From Daphnia carinata (lineage: Eukaryota; Arthropoda; Branchiopoda; Diplostraca; Daphniidae), in the NCBI RefSeq assembly GCF_022539665.2, contig NC_081339.1, forward strand, positions 8,429,367 through 8,493,366: 64,000 nucleotides of DNA, read 5' to 3'. The translations under genes and the position numbers were made by a program. Below, in pieces: positions 1-12,300 of the stretch. The notes below the pieces were generated by a model. The model was not told the DNA's origin. It saw only the letters and a program-made list of their open reading frames with translations, and did not search any database. The first letter of the stretch is position 1. Every line of letters starts with the position of its first letter.

Positions 1-774
1 TAGACACAGATCTTTCCATTTGACGCAAAGCCAGTCATGGAAAACCCATACAAGGCGATGCTTGTGATATCTACAGAGAAGACGTTCATCACGGTAACGA
101 TTGCTGTGGGGGGTCGACGAACTCATCGCCATCGAACTTCGTGCGTTACGTAAAGATGAATGTGTAACCGCCGTCAAGCGTTCGCGAAGGGTACACTTGT
201 GAAAGGTCAAGATTTTTTTGCGTAGTCTACTGGGCGTGCCAATCCTTGTGCGTTAAATTTTTAAAAAATAAACGTTAAGTATAGGACATAAATTAAAGAA
301 GATTGTAAACATCACTCGTTAAGAGAGGCGAATAATGAATAGATTTACAGTATTTTTCATTCGAATGTTAAAAAATTATGTATTAAACTATTTTTTTGTG
401 TGTACACATTTTGCGGAGTAAGGCGAGCAACAGGAGAAAAAAATAAATCCGAATGGAAACATAAAGTTTTCCTCTGTATCTTCACAACAAAATGTCGTAG
501 ATGTTAATTGTAACTGTCATTGTTTTCTAATTAAATTAATGATCCAGACTTACGAACTGGTCATCCTCGATGGCAATTCGAGGATAGGCAATTCAGCTGA
601 ACGTCATGCAAAATGGAACAGATAAATAGAGAGATTATTACCCCCCGAAAAGAAGCGAAAACTTGTAAGCAATTTTAATCTCTCGACAAAGGCTAAGTTT
701 GTCAAAGAGCATTTAAAAAGAAAACAAAAATGCATGAAACGTGGGGAGTATAAAATATTCAAAGATTCGGTGGC
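1..774. other. Intergenic, no supported gene
   Basis: AT-rich DNA downstream of the minus-strand secreted protein gene. A short open stretch at 4-153 (plus) follows an AG that could be an acceptor, but it is only 49 codons and resembles nothing I recognise. I see no tRNA, repeat array or promoter that I can support. Confidence 0.5.
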
Positions 775-1769
775 CTAACATACTGCAAAACCTGCTGGCA
801 TGCATAACAGTTGTGCTTGCCCACTCAAATTCACTGTTTTCTTCAGGGTCGTAGTGGAAAACGAGTAGGATGTGGAGGTTAAGGTAACAGTCAGTACCAG
901 GCTCAAACCACGTCGTTGACGCGCGTTAGCCCCTCCAACGCGAAATATTTGGCGATGATCTTCTCCAAGAATTTCCTGCGACGACCTTAGTTCAGGCTTG
1001 ACATCGTCATACGTGACAAAGTTGGGTGCGACGCTGCTTGTGGCCCATCTAAACATAAATGACGTCATTTTAAGAATGCATAATGATTCGCAAAAAAAAA
1101 AGGTTATTTATTTTTTTTCTAAACGTACGGTAAAACTCGAGTCGGCGATATTGAATCATCAAATTGTGTTTCGATTTGCCTCTCCGGCCGGTCGATGTCG
1201 CGTCTTCGACGACCACAGGTCGTCGTTAATACCACAGGGGCTCCTCCGGCTCCTGCTTGGGTAAGAAACTGCGTAGCAGGAATGCACGACTGTACTGTGG
1301 CAAGCACGGCCGTTGACGTTACGACAGAAAGTGCTGTGGTCGTTAAGGTTGTGACGGTCACAGGTCGAAAGTTAAACGGGAACAGCGAATTGGGAAATAC
1401 GCTGGTAACGAAAAATTTCTTTTGCGCTTTCCTGGCACTGCTAAAGGGGATTCTCGCCTGGACGTCGGTTATGGAAGACGCAATTTCATCATCGTCATAC
1501 GTACTCAGAGAATCTGCTAACTAAATTTAAAAATGAAAATTTAATTTTTGAACAAATTTGAATCGTGAAAAATTTCGAAAATTGTTTCAGAACAACGGCG
1601 TACATACCTCAAAGTCGTACGCAGATTTGGCAGAAAGCTGTTGGTCATTTTCATCGTAATTGTTGGAGAGAAATAGGCGCGGTGAGTGACGATAGAATGG
1701 TGACCACGGGTATCCTTGTTGGTAAGTAACCCCCACGAAGCAAATGAGAAGGATCAAAGTCAATTTCAT
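775..1769 (-). CDS. Secreted orphan protein, three coding exons
   Basis: I do not recognise this family. Coding exons are 1608-1769, 1129-1520 and 775-1048, giving 828 nt and 275 residues. All junctions are GT-AG and the phases match: phase 0 at the first intron, and CC plus A forming a proline codon at the second. The start codon lies directly after a gcag acceptor, so the upstream exon (about 1837-1868) is untranslated. Residues 1-20 form a signal peptide (MKLTLILLICFVGVTYQQG) followed by a Pro/Tyr/Arg-rich stretch. The middle is threonine/valine-rich and contains a basic CGRRRRDID run. The C-terminus carries two cysteines in the last ten residues (CMPAGFAVC). The composition suggests an extracellular, possibly cuticle- or mucus-associated protein. 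That role is a guess; the gene structure is well supported. Confidence 0.75.
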
Positions 1770-1893
1770 CTGCAAAAAAAAAAGCAAACAAAAATTATAA
1801 AGAAATAGAAAAAAAGCAAAGCAAGAGAATATTTACCTTCGTAAAGTCAATGAGGGCGCAAACGAACTGGACAGTGGTTGGCAAGGAGCCTCC

Positions 1894-1902
1894 TATTTAT
1901 AT
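1894..1902 (-). promoter_or_regulatory. TATA box of the 775-1769 gene
   Basis: The minus strand reads ATATAAATA here. A CAGT initiator with its A at 1868 lies about 33 bases downstream, the normal spacing. A short untranslated exon follows and ends at a GAAG|GTAAAT donor (exon end 1837). Confidence 0.65.
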
Positions 1903-2826
1903 TGGAGCAGGATGCAGACAGGTAAAGTCCCCTTCTCACTTCCGAACCGATCTTATCGCAGTCCAACAGTGTTGTTTCAAAGTCGTGAAATCAAATTGAT
2001 GCCTTTGACTAGTTGACATTCATAACCATCGCGTTATATTTTGACAGTCTCTGTAGTGGGTGTTTTGGTGGTGATGTATCGATCCTTTTCCGAATGAATC
2101 TCGCTGTTTGGTGTAGTTAATCTTACAAGTCTGTGAGGAGTGCCATTTTTTTCCCCCATCATTTGCCTCATCGAATTTCAACAAACTACCATTCAAAGAT
2201 TAGTTTGTTAGAGCCAAACGCGGTACGCTTGGAACGACCGCAGCTTAATTGCTTTACCCGCGACAGGCGCGCGAGACCAACGTCCTTCTGATTTACGTGA
2301 CTGATTGCACTAGACCGAACAGATATGAAATAACCGAAAGGCTGAAACCGCACAAGTTGCGTCTGATTGGTCCATGTCAAACGGCCGGGTCAACGAACTA
2401 AAATGTTTAGTTGTTTTGTTTTTGAAGTTTTACGTGTTTTTTGTTTTTGGCTTTATTGTCGGTATTGCAGCATTTGCCATCCGACTAAAGAATTTGATTT
2501 TGTGTCACGTTAGAAAACAGTCACGTTCTTCGGTCAACCCCGTTGGGACGCTGAACTCGTGTTATCTAAACAAAAATAAAACGTCCAACCATTTCTTTAG
2601 TCGTCCTACCATCGGGACGCATTACAATCTCATTAAATGCAAGACCATTTCCAACAACCATACGTCACTTTTACGTTAACATTCCAAATCGGGGGGAACT
2701 ATTCCCCAAACGCACACAATTTTTCTCTCCAAAAAATAAGCCTCGATTGACAGACGTTGTTCTCAAAGTCTCTTCAAGAGCGAATGTACGGAGACACAGT
2801 CATAGTAATCGTTACATTGAGACAAG
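1903..2826. other. Intergenic between divergent genes
   Basis: This stretch separates a minus-strand and a plus-strand gene and must hold both promoters. A 101-codon plus-strand open frame at 2374-2679 has no splice context, no recognisable domain and noncoding-like composition, so I do not call it. An ACAGTCA initiator-like motif occurs about 30 bases before the 2827 start codon. Confidence 0.5.
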
Positions 2827-3343
2827 ATGCCTTTTACGACTTTAAAGCGAAGTGATGTTGCTCACGAAACCCATATGGTAAGTAAAACACTTGTTCGTAC
2901 GTTATGCTGTATCCCGTTACATAATTCTGTAAGAGCTTTCATTTTTCTTGTTGAAAGTTCGTCTGAACATCTTTTGAACTCAGAATACTTGACTTCTGCT
3001 TCTTTAAAAATTAATGTAGAAAACTCCTCCCGTTAAAAACGGGCTGAAATGGGCGGCGATCGGAGGTGTTGTTTTGGGTTTCTTGGGTGTTATGAAAATT
3101 ACCGGCAATCTGAACAGGGAATTCTTCGCCGAACTGCTGGTGGCTCGGGAAGGGAAGACACACGAAGCTCCGCATCACCAGCAGACGGACAAGACCGACT
3201 CATCAAAGCAAAGCGTATGCCCACTCCGAATTTACGTTCATGGAATTTGCCTTTAAAGTGTTTTGTAGATGTACTATAATAATCGTGTTTGTATTTCACA
3301 GCCAATACCCCCTGGAACGGAAGCCACTATTATAATTAAATAA
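2827..3343 (+). CDS. Small single-pass membrane protein, three exons
   Basis: Exons 2827-2877, 3020-3214 and 3302-3343 give 95 residues, with all introns in phase 0 and GT-AG (donors ATG|GTAAGT and AGC|GTATGC, acceptors tgtag and cacag). After 17 N-terminal residues comes NGLKWAAIGGVVLGFLGVMK, one hydrophobic helix rich in small residues, then TGNLNREFF and a polar His/Gln/Lys-rich tail ending in TIIIK. It is paralogous to the 4920-5388 gene: both read xLKWxAxGGxVxGFxxVxKxTGNLNxxFF and both have a phase-0 intron 17-18 codons after the start. I do not recognise the family. Size and topology would suit a mitochondrial or ER membrane microprotein, but no targeting signal decides this. Confidence 0.75.
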
Positions 3344-3892
3344 GAGGTGATGCTCTTTGCACCTCTTGCGTTCGTACGCTCATATCGTCTTTGGCCGTGC
3401 GTCTTTTGTGTTATTACGAAAACAACAATAATAATAAAAACAAAATGGTGGAAATAGCCTCTGAATAGTACCCAAAATCAATTAATAAATCTATATGATT
3501 CTGTAATGTTGGCTGTGCAATACGACAAGCTTCGATAAAAAGCCTTTCATGTATATTCGGTATACTCGAGATGAATGAGGAGGTCATACGATAAATAGTG
3601 GGCCAAAGTGCTGAAATTTGTAGATTTGCAAATACCGGTGTATCATCAGTTTTAACTAGTTTTATTTTCGATCTTGTGCAGAACGCAGTAACGAGAAACA
3701 AAGAACAATGTAACACGGCATAACGATGACGCAACAACAGCGATGAATAAATGAGCTGCCCCTCATTCTGGTCAAGTCCAGTTGGGAATTTTCGATTTCA
3801 TCCTGCCATAAATTCTGAAGTTAATGGACATCAGATTCATTTATGTGTGGCAGCAATCGTAACTCACCAGCTTGACGTCATTCCGGCAGCTT
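3344..3892. other. Intergenic between convergent genes
   Basis: It separates the plus-strand gene ending at 3343 from the minus-strand gene ending at 3893. A 107-codon minus-strand open frame (3414-3737) is leucine-rich only because of an AAT repeat near 3420-3440, and I treat it as chance. Otherwise I see nothing. Confidence 0.45.
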
Positions 3893-4155
3893 TTAATGTC
3901 TCTGCGAGCCTTCGGAAGTTCCATGTTTCTTCTTGTTGTAGTTTATCGTCAACAATGCTGCCAACGAACCAATCACCACTCCCGTCATGGTTCGTTTGAA
4001 GCCTTGAGTTCGCATTATCTGTCCCATTAAAACAAAATACATAGTGTCGCTTTATAAACAAAAAAAGCTCGTCCCATGTAAGGAAATGCAAAATTGTACG
4101 GTTATTTTACCTTCATCATTTCTTCAGTATATTTGTTGGCAGACCACTGAGCCAT
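3893..4155 (-). CDS. 56-residue single-pass membrane protein, two exons
   Basis: Exon 1 (4111-4155) encodes MAQWSANKYTEEMMK and ends at AAG|GTAAAA. Exon 2 (3893-4018) starts after a gggacag acceptor in phase 0 and encodes 41 residues to TAA. The second exon holds a helix (TGVVIGSLAALLTI) flanked by basic residues (RTQGFKR before, NYNKKKHG after). The layout mirrors both neighbours: a short polar N-terminal exon of 15-18 codons, a phase-0 intron, then one helix in the next exon. There is no obvious residue identity to them, so common origin is only suggested. The gene is short and would be missed by length filters; the splice agreement is the main support. Confidence 0.6.
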
Positions 4156-4919
4156 TGTAGACTTTGATGTGATATCTTACTCGTCGAAAAGCTGGAACAG
4201 AAATGAAGACCCGGCAATGCCCGTCATAGAAAAATAGCCAACATTCGACTTAGGGACGACGGCCGACATCGATTGTACGACGATTGCAAACATATGCGGA
4301 AACGTTTATTTCTGATTTGGCAATCCAGAATCGATCGATTTCCAGCACAGCAATATGTAAGACACTTGGACAAGGTACAAATGCTGCGAAGCCAAGCATT
4401 ACATTATCTGAATTATTAGCCACAAGCTAATGGTTAAGGAATAATTAAGCCATGGTTTTCATATTAACAAACACTAAACATAATGGCTACGTCAACGAAG
4501 AATCGTACAGAGAAGTTGAATACTTCTATCAAACCACAATATTTTTATTCGGCTTTTATAGGCAACTAAATGCTTTTCTTTATTTATTGTAATAGGTTTT
4601 AACCAACTATAGCAATTCATAGCGACTCAGTGAAGCCAAGGCGACGTATGTCGATAAAATTGACAGCTAAAGAAGATTACGTAGCTTTTAACTGATATAT
4701 TTTCAAATCTCAATGCAAGCATGTAGACACAGACGCTATACTTTAAAAAAAGGTGAAATTTTGGAAACAGAATATAAAATAAAAGGAGCAGCCATTTGGT
4801 TTCGGGTTTATTCCAACGCAGCCATACAGCTCTTTTGCAACATAGAAGATAATCAGATCGCATTTTAAAATAAACTATTTAATGGCCAATGCTAACTTGG
4901 TACTTCGTTACGGAGTTAC
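4156..4919. other. Intergenic, no supported gene
   Basis: This lies between two minus-strand small membrane protein genes and probably contains the promoter of the 3893-4155 gene. A 78-codon minus-strand frame at 4627-4863 is cysteine/leucine-rich without splice context, and I consider it chance. Confidence 0.45.
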
Positions 4920-5388
4920 CTAGTTTTTGCGCGATCCAGGAGGTAGTCTGACGTCGCTTGGTGACTCAGCCATGCCTCCACCAGCACGTTGTTTAACGTC
5001 TGTTGGCATTTCTTTAAACCAATCAATGAAGAACGCCTTATTCAGGTTGCCGGTGTATTTCAAAACTGCCATGAAGCCCACAACGAAGCCTCCAACAGCC
5101 ATCCATTTCAATTTGGGAGATTTAGCTGGCATCGGAGACACCAACTTCTGCTGCGAATTGCAACCAAGATAAGCAAATTAAACAAGAGAAACTCCGCTTA
5201 GTTACATAACAATAAAATTTTCTGTCATCCGAAATGAAAAGAAAATGAAGGACGTTGATCGACATAGGCATGCGTGCAGGATAAGCCCATAGGATTGTAA
5301 ATTATGCGTATAGAGAGCAATGCATTTGCTTTACCTTTTTGATAGCATCTTCTACTGCAGTTGTTCGCACAATTCCAGACAGCAACAT
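4920..5388 (-). CDS. Small single-pass membrane protein, paralogue of 2827-3343
   Basis: Exon 1 (5335-5388) encodes MLLSGIVRTTAVEDAIKK and ends at AAG|GTAAAG. Exon 2 (4920-5150) continues in phase 0 for 76 residues, total 94. The core KLKWMAVGGFVVGFMAVLK followed by TGNLNKAFF aligns with the neighbouring plus-strand gene, as does the intron position. After the helix comes a soluble tail of about 45 residues rich in Gly, Ser and Arg, unlike the His/Gln tail of the paralogue. The acceptor is cagcag (5151 area), so NAGNAG splicing could add or drop one glutamine. The two paralogues are inverted relative to each other with a third small membrane gene between them. Family and function are unknown to me. 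Confidence 0.75.
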
Positions 5389-7488
5389 CTTCTATTTTGC
5401 TAGAGATAAGTGATCTACGTCCGTTGTCAATGCAACCCTATTCGCAAGTCGTTGTAAATTCAGGCATTCGGCTGGGAGGTAAACGTATGGGCAACGTATT
5501 TTTGCCTCGTCGTAAAATCGTCAAAAATGATTTGGAACGTTGACTTGAATTTTGAACGAAAAAAATAATTGTTTTAGCCCTGTAGTGATACAGAATAACG
5601 CTCCAGAGGTTAGTCTACAATTCCTCAACACGGGAGAAATAAGATTTTCACGAAGGGACGAACATGTCAAGAGATGTTCAGACGTATTTCTGAAGACGAC
5701 TATACCTCACCAACAATGAACTTGGCATGGCAACTTCATCAGTGCACCTCTGCAGGTCTTTGTATGATAACACTAAATGTTCATTTGCAAAATCCTTTAA
5801 ATACATCTGATTAAGTAAATTGAAAATTTATCTGGCTTCAGGTAGCTTGCGGAAATGGCCATATACTGCTATTTCATTGTATTGTGTTGATGGGAATAAA
5901 TATTGTATATGTATGTTTTTTACAATAAATAGTAATCGTCCGTAAAACTTCATTTTTAGTGCTTTCTAGTTTCTTGTTTCACCTATTAAAACGTAATTTA
6001 TTTACGTAGAAGACAAATTTAACAGCGTACAAGTTTAACTACAAGCTGAGTGACAAAGTACTGAACTGATAGCAAACGCCACCTAGCGGAGAACGCGACA
6101 ATTATCGCCACTTCGGCACGCATTTTCCCTTAATGTAGGACTGACTACCCTCCTACAGAAGAGCTGCAGGGATGCAGAGGCTGAAGCACGCGAATTGGAT
6201 ACAGCTTGGAAGGTAAATGTTTATTATCCTAAGCTGGACTGTATAAGAGGTCGCGCAGTGTTCTTTTGCTATAATGTATAATATACATCTGGGCTTTAAT
6301 CGCACAGGTAGAGAAAATTGCATAGAGCTACTTAATGTACGGTAGCTGCAGCGGTGGTGTAGGATGAACAAATGTAGCAAGACAAACTTGGACTAGCCTT
6401 ATAATATTTAGTCTTCGTTGTAGCAAAGTGATGAAGCATCAGCTTTAGTGTACTATAGTCCGATGCCCTTTAATGACATAGCAGTTCTAGGCAAAATACC
6501 TTGATGACATAGTTCTTTCTCGGTTTAATAAAAGTTTAGGGAGAAAGGTGAAGGCTGTTACGTCATATTCAATTCCCTTTGTCATGCACTGCTTGGTTGC
6601 CTTTACTGCGTGGCATCAGTGTGCCGCGTACGTCGTGGTGTAGTATAAGATGCAGCGCTGCGGTAGTTCTCCTTCGACATACGGGTTTGATATGAATAGC
6701 CATAGTATACAGAGGAAGAAGCAGGATCCATCAGCACACCCACGATCGACGCTGATATCGGTTAACACCTTGTTCATTCAAATCAAGTGAGTCCACCAAA
6801 TCGGCGGGTAGCGCAAAGCAGCGTAGATTGAAGCGAATGGTGTTTGACACGAATGATGTGAATAATTGTTTGAAAATAAGGCGGCGCAATTTTCGCAGTA
6901 GTCAGTGTATTTAGGGTTATACAAAAAGGTATTAAGCCAATAACAGTTTGCATATAGTTTTGGATCGCAAGGATGTAAACGCTAAATGCAATTACACCCA
7001 ACAGTTTCAACAAATCACGAATCTAACGTATTCGCTTGGCAATCATTAAAATATTAAATCAACAGCTGTGTAGAACGGCAAACTTGCATAACGTGCACAC
7101 ACACACAAACAAAATTAAAACATTTTGGTATTGAAACGAAATCGTTCATCTGACTTACTATTTCCCGATTTGTTAAAAAATGGAGGCTTTCAACCAAATT
7201 CCATGGCAAACAATTTAGCTAATAACTTAATTATAATGCGCAATCACATATAATGAAAGGTACCAACAGTATAGACATCCGCATTTGCAAAATTTCACTC
7301 GGGAATTGTGACTTTAGTTTCGTTCATATTTAAGAGGGAAAACATTTTGAAAATCAGTGGAAACGTTAACCGTAACAGTCATTCAGAATCAAACAATGAC
7401 TTTTAAAAAATTTAGCCTTTCCATAAAATTGAAGGAATTAATACTTATACATTTGGCTGAAAGATTTGATTTTTGAACATTTCTTTTT
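5389..7488. other. 2.1 kb without a supported gene
   Basis: The longest open frames (6153-6380, 6783-7013, both minus) are short and composition-driven. I see no splice-consistent exon chain, tRNA or repeat array. The right end is the 3' flank of the BTB-BACK gene. Confidence 0.45.
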
Positions 7489-9353
7489 TCATTCAAAAAT
7501 ACAGGCTAGACAAATAAAAAGCTTCTCTGTTAGACAGGTCTTTGAACTTGTCATATTTTTGTTCAGTTCCTTTGACCCAGAATGAGCTGTAGCAGCTCTA
7601 GAACTCAGGTATATCCTTGGCTGTGTAACAATAAATGGGAAATGACTAGGATCTTTTAACCTGTTAACCATGTCTTGATTGGTGCTGCATGCTCGCAGGG
7701 TTTTAATAAGCTCTCCAGGTTCAAGTGTTTCTAAAATCGTTGCTGCTTGTTGCAACTCGTTGGCTGACATCACCCAAAAGCGGACGTGCCATACAAGATG
7801 ACCTAAAACGTGTCTCTGATTATTGGGCCTGGGATCCAACTGGCGGCGATGACATTCGAAAACGGACCAACGTATCAGAGCCGTGAGCACTTCACTTTCG
7901 TTTTCGAGATGAAGTCCGTCTCGTCTGACGATAGACTCCACTTTAACCGCATCCAGTTCTTCAAATTCCTAAAATAAAGATGAAAAATGAGTTCTATTTT
8001 TATCCCGGTTGGACTGGTCCATGTTTTGTTGCTTCCAGCGAATGAAACTGCAGCTGGACTTTGAAGATAAATCAGTAACTTTAGAATAGTTCGTCCCTAA
8101 CTGGCTTGGTACAAAATTATTGTTGTTGGGAAAGCTGTGCAAGCAATTACCTCTGAACAAAGAACGGCTGATGCATTTTTGTCGATAAACTCGAGGCAGC
8201 TGTTCATCAAAAACGAACACCAACTCGATCTCGACTGCGTTTGTAAATTTGCATTTTGTTGCTGAGATTCTCCACTAGGGGCGCTACAGTCTTCTAACGG
8301 TGGGGCACTCGGCCTATTGTCCACGTTGGAAGACGGGCTTTGTTGGTAGTCAGCTCCGGGATACATGGAAGTCCTCTGATAAATGAATAGTACGTTTTGG
8401 GGATTGAGTTGGCCCACTAAATATGTTGCACAAATCTTCATTAATCCATCACAAAGATATTTCTCAGCCGCGTGTAGGGTTTCGAGAGCTGTCATTACTG
8501 AACGAAGTTCCACGGTTTCACCGTATAGGAAACTAGAGAAACAAGTAAACATTGATTTAGATGTATGCCCAATATGTGAACTAAGCAGAGCCTCCATTAC
8601 CTGATCAGATTCTTGAAAGCTCTTCCGTCAACATCTGGATCGTAAATTTGATCTGGGGTCGACGTTAAGTGATTGGGCTGCGGCGTTGAGTCACCGTTGG
8701 ACGATAATTGACGACGTCGTAGGTTTTCACGAGCTTGTGTGTACGGCCCGCAGAACATTGCTTGAAAGACCTCATTTCTTTTGGAAAGAATCGATTTTCT
8801 GGCCGGTATTCGCATCACAGTCTCTAGACCAACATGGAAGATGACGTCGTCATCGTCTTCTGATCCAGCCGACTCATTTCCTGAATCCGTCTGCATTCTG
8901 CAAATCGCCACAAATTGTTTCAACATTTTTTAATTACAGGGGGCGATTGATGTTCATGTGGGACCAACTTCAAAGTCTATTCTACTGCGGCTACACTTCT
9001 ACGTTAAAAAAAAAAAAAACCAGGGCACCGTCATCGAACTATAGCCAACTATGTTTCCTGAAACACACGGAAGGACGAATATAGACGTGACAAGTATAAA
9101 ACTCCCCTTGTCCAAAACACTGACGTTTGGCCATTACCACATTTAGGCGATCTCCCACACATTTTAGGACTGTGTCGGAATACGCCGCCACGATGGGGGT
9201 AGGGAGACATAATTGCAAAACAGTCACCTTGGAAAAATACATTTGACGCATCCGCTATCGTTTTTCACACAACACAAAAAATCGATATATTAAAAAAAAA
9301 AATACTAACCGGTATTGCGAATGAAGTGTTCCAAGTTGACCGCTAAAATCCAT
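7489..9353 (-). CDS. BTB-BACK domain protein
   Basis: Exons 9310-9353, 8601-8897, 8151-8532 and 7489-7968 total 1,203 nt and 400 residues. All are GT-AG with matching phases: CG+A, AG+T, then phase 0. The ATG at 9353 sits in a strong GGACCATGG context. A downstream in-frame ATG at 8896 could also be used, removing the first 15 residues. Residues about 25-160 are a BTB/POZ domain: DDVIFHVG near the start, FQAMFCGP, then FKNLISFLYGETVEL after an acidic and polar insert. AAEKYLCDGLMKICATYL begins the linker to a BACK-type helical region with ESEVLTALIRWSVFEC. No Kelch or PHR domain follows. A serine/proline-rich insert interrupts the BTB-BACK junction. Proteins with this layout usually dimerise through BTB and act as CUL3 ubiquitin-ligase adaptors; that role here is inferred from the domains. 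Confidence 0.8.
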
Positions 9354-12300
9354 GGTCCCTTTGATGTCCTTAGTTGCTTTGGCGCGTGAAAAACTAGACT
9401 GAAGAAAAAAGAAAAATGACACTGACGTTAATGGCATGTTCGAGCTCCCCCGAAAGTCTGTGAAGCGATTTGAACTCAAGTTCAAGTCAAAAGCAAAATT
9501 GATTATCATCTACCGCAGAATCGTAACTAAGGTGTTTTCAAAGTAAAAAAAAAGAAATGAAAAAGTACAGACGTCAATGACGTCTGGAATTTTAACGCTC
9601 TGATCTTGATATCGTGCCCCATATTTCTGCGAAAGAAAATTTCTTTGAAAACTAGTTCTGGGTCAGCTGTTGCTGAAAAAAATGGTGTGCTACAAACTTC
9701 GTATTAGAAGCAAATAAAATGGTGAATGATAATGCGACCTTACATTCCAGTTAGTTTAGTGGTTTGCATGCAAACAATGGAGTTCATAACAATAGACGTC
9801 GCTTCGAGATGACTGATGACATGATAGATTGTTTTGCTTCGGCGTATCCAACGTCGCTAACCGCTTATACATGAAATCATTCTCTATCGTCAGCCAGCGT
9901 GAGTTCAAAAATAACCCTCCGTTGAGCTTGAGATGCGAGTGCCTCTTTTATTTTTATTTCAATTTTTATTCCCGTTTTTGCCAAAATGAAAACATTTGAA
10001 GGAAAGTGCTAGTTGTCGTAGGTGTCCATACTGACATCAAAGGACCTTTCCTGTTTTATTCGATTGGAAAATTTAAATAGGAAACTAAAAATCTAAACTG
10101 ATGAACGCACTTTCGTATGCGTAAAAAAAATTTCTCTACTTGACTGATTGTAAGTGTTATTTGAAAATATATTTTTTTTTAAATAATAGAACATGCGCAT
10201 TGCAAGTTTTAAAAAAATGTGGAACTCTGCACCCATTCGCTCGCGCATTCTGTGCAGTTTGGTATTACAAATTAATAAATGTAATTTCGTACAGTATGTG
10301 TTAGCTAGAAAACAAAAGTACTCCCAGAAGAAAAAAAAGATGTTCACATCACAAAGAGGGACACAACGGAACAAAAGATGACACAGCACGAATATGTCAC
10401 GTAATAAATCTGTTGGTATGGCGGATCGATAGTGCGGAGGATTGTTTACTGTCTGTTTAGCTTCATATGTAGAATGCCAAGTGCGAACAAAAAAGGCTCT
10501 GTACTGAAAGCAAAATTCGTTTGTTTTTTTACAGTAAAAAGTTTTAACATTCTTAATTGCACATGCCTTCAGTTGAGATTTTGTCCTTTTCCAAGTTTGG
10601 ATTCTTATCGTTTGCATATAGCTGGAGCCGAAGCGCATTGATTTATCAGGAACAGTTGTCTGAACCTAAAATAGCTGCTACTGCCTCGTCAATGCCAGCC
10701 TACTTCTCACGCCCTAGAAATTCACGTAAGCCATGGGCTGAAGATAAAACGATATTGGTTTTCTTTATTCATATGCTTCGCAACCTCTCTGTTTGATACG
10801 TTTCCCCAGTACAACATTTAGCGGGGAGGGTGTATTCTACCCCGTAAGTAACAGTTCCTTCGAAATGGCAATATGCAAGTGAAGTAACGGAAAACAGAAG
10901 CGCGCAAGTCAGGTCACGCGCTGGCTCCAGTTAACGATCGGTTCTTTGCTTGATCCTGTCTTCGAACCATAACAACTCCACTACAAGGGCTACGTTGCAA
11001 CGTTGGCGGAAATAGCATGGACTCATCATTGACACAAAAACAGGCCAAGGTCGGCTCGATTCAAGGTAAAAATATTCTTACTGGACCCCAAATATACGGG
11101 TTAGTTCCGATCTCAAGAAGTACCGGCTGCCGGTTGAAACTTATCACAATGACGTACATGTAATTTTACGTAAGGTACATGAACTACTTGATTCGCTTTG
11201 TGCACAAATTGAGTTAAAAACTTTAAGTTCCAATAGCACGAAAAATAAAAAAACAATTACACTCAAAGAAGAATTGAAGGAATTGCGTCCTATTGTTGAT
11301 AAACAATGCACGAAGGTGGTAAACGCAGATGAGCAACAACTAGGGTAAGGAGATGCGGTAAAAAGTAAAGGGTTAACTGTACCTTGGTCAAAGCAGATGC
11401 CTTTTTCTTTGATGCTGATAATCCCATATGTTTGTTGTTTTTCCAGCGTGACCATGTGTACCATTTAAAAGAGCACTAGAAGAGAGAGTTAGTTAACCAG
11501 TGTGTCAGGACTGAGCCAATTCGATCGACTACATGCAGAGCTGTCCTTATCGAATGCTCGTCTCTCGTTCGACATCGAACTCCAGGAGCCCACGAGAGCA
11601 GAAAATGCGCGTGAAACGGAGTGCGCAAGCTCGGCCATCATTTATAGTCTTCAACGGCCAGTAGCCCCCAGACGTGCTGAACTCAAAATAGAATTTTTAT
11701 AAGAAAAAAAAACTGGGGAAATTAGTTAGTCATCGGTCAGATTTGCGAACGGAAGCTCGATTTCAACACTTTCCCATAGGCCACATAGCAAATATAATTG
11801 GCAAGTATTTGTGGAATTCATACTTTCCATGCTAGAATATATTCTCACACCAAACAGCTAATCCCGCATATTTTAGTTTGGATCAATTTGGTAAAGTGAT
11901 TTTATTTATTTTTTCATGCACTGGGAACAACTACCATATAATTTTCTTAGAAGTAAAATAATAACAATCGGGGAGCACCCGAATTTAATTAACTATGAAA
12001 TAATTTTTTAAAGAATACCATGCTTGTTAATCGAGAGATCCAATCTATAATGAGGGATCAACTGCATTTCCACGCGTCAAGGATGTTTTGTGTCTCATTT
12101 GGAAACAATCAGCAAATTAATTAATCGGTATCATCCAGTTTGATCCCAACATGACAGAATGCGGTGAAGTTGTCTAGGATGTTAGAATTCAACCAAAAAC
12201 ACGGGCTACCACGTCCGAAACGTGCGTTAGCTATTACAGAAAGGCCATTAAAAATAAAACTGCGCACGAGGATGCTGTATACAAGAATTTTCTAAAATCT

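Noticed and set aside
4-153. Last exon of a plus-strand gene at the left edge
   Set aside because: It is only 49 codons with no recognisable residues; the acceptor is just the AG at the window edge.
3414-3737. 107-codon minus-strand open frame
   Set aside because: The leucine-rich end comes from an AAT repeat, and it lies in the shared 3' flank of two better-supported genes.
10093-10638. 181-codon minus-strand open frame
   Set aside because: It is Lys/Phe/Asn-rich from AT-rich DNA, lacks domain features, and has no supporting splice or promoter signals.
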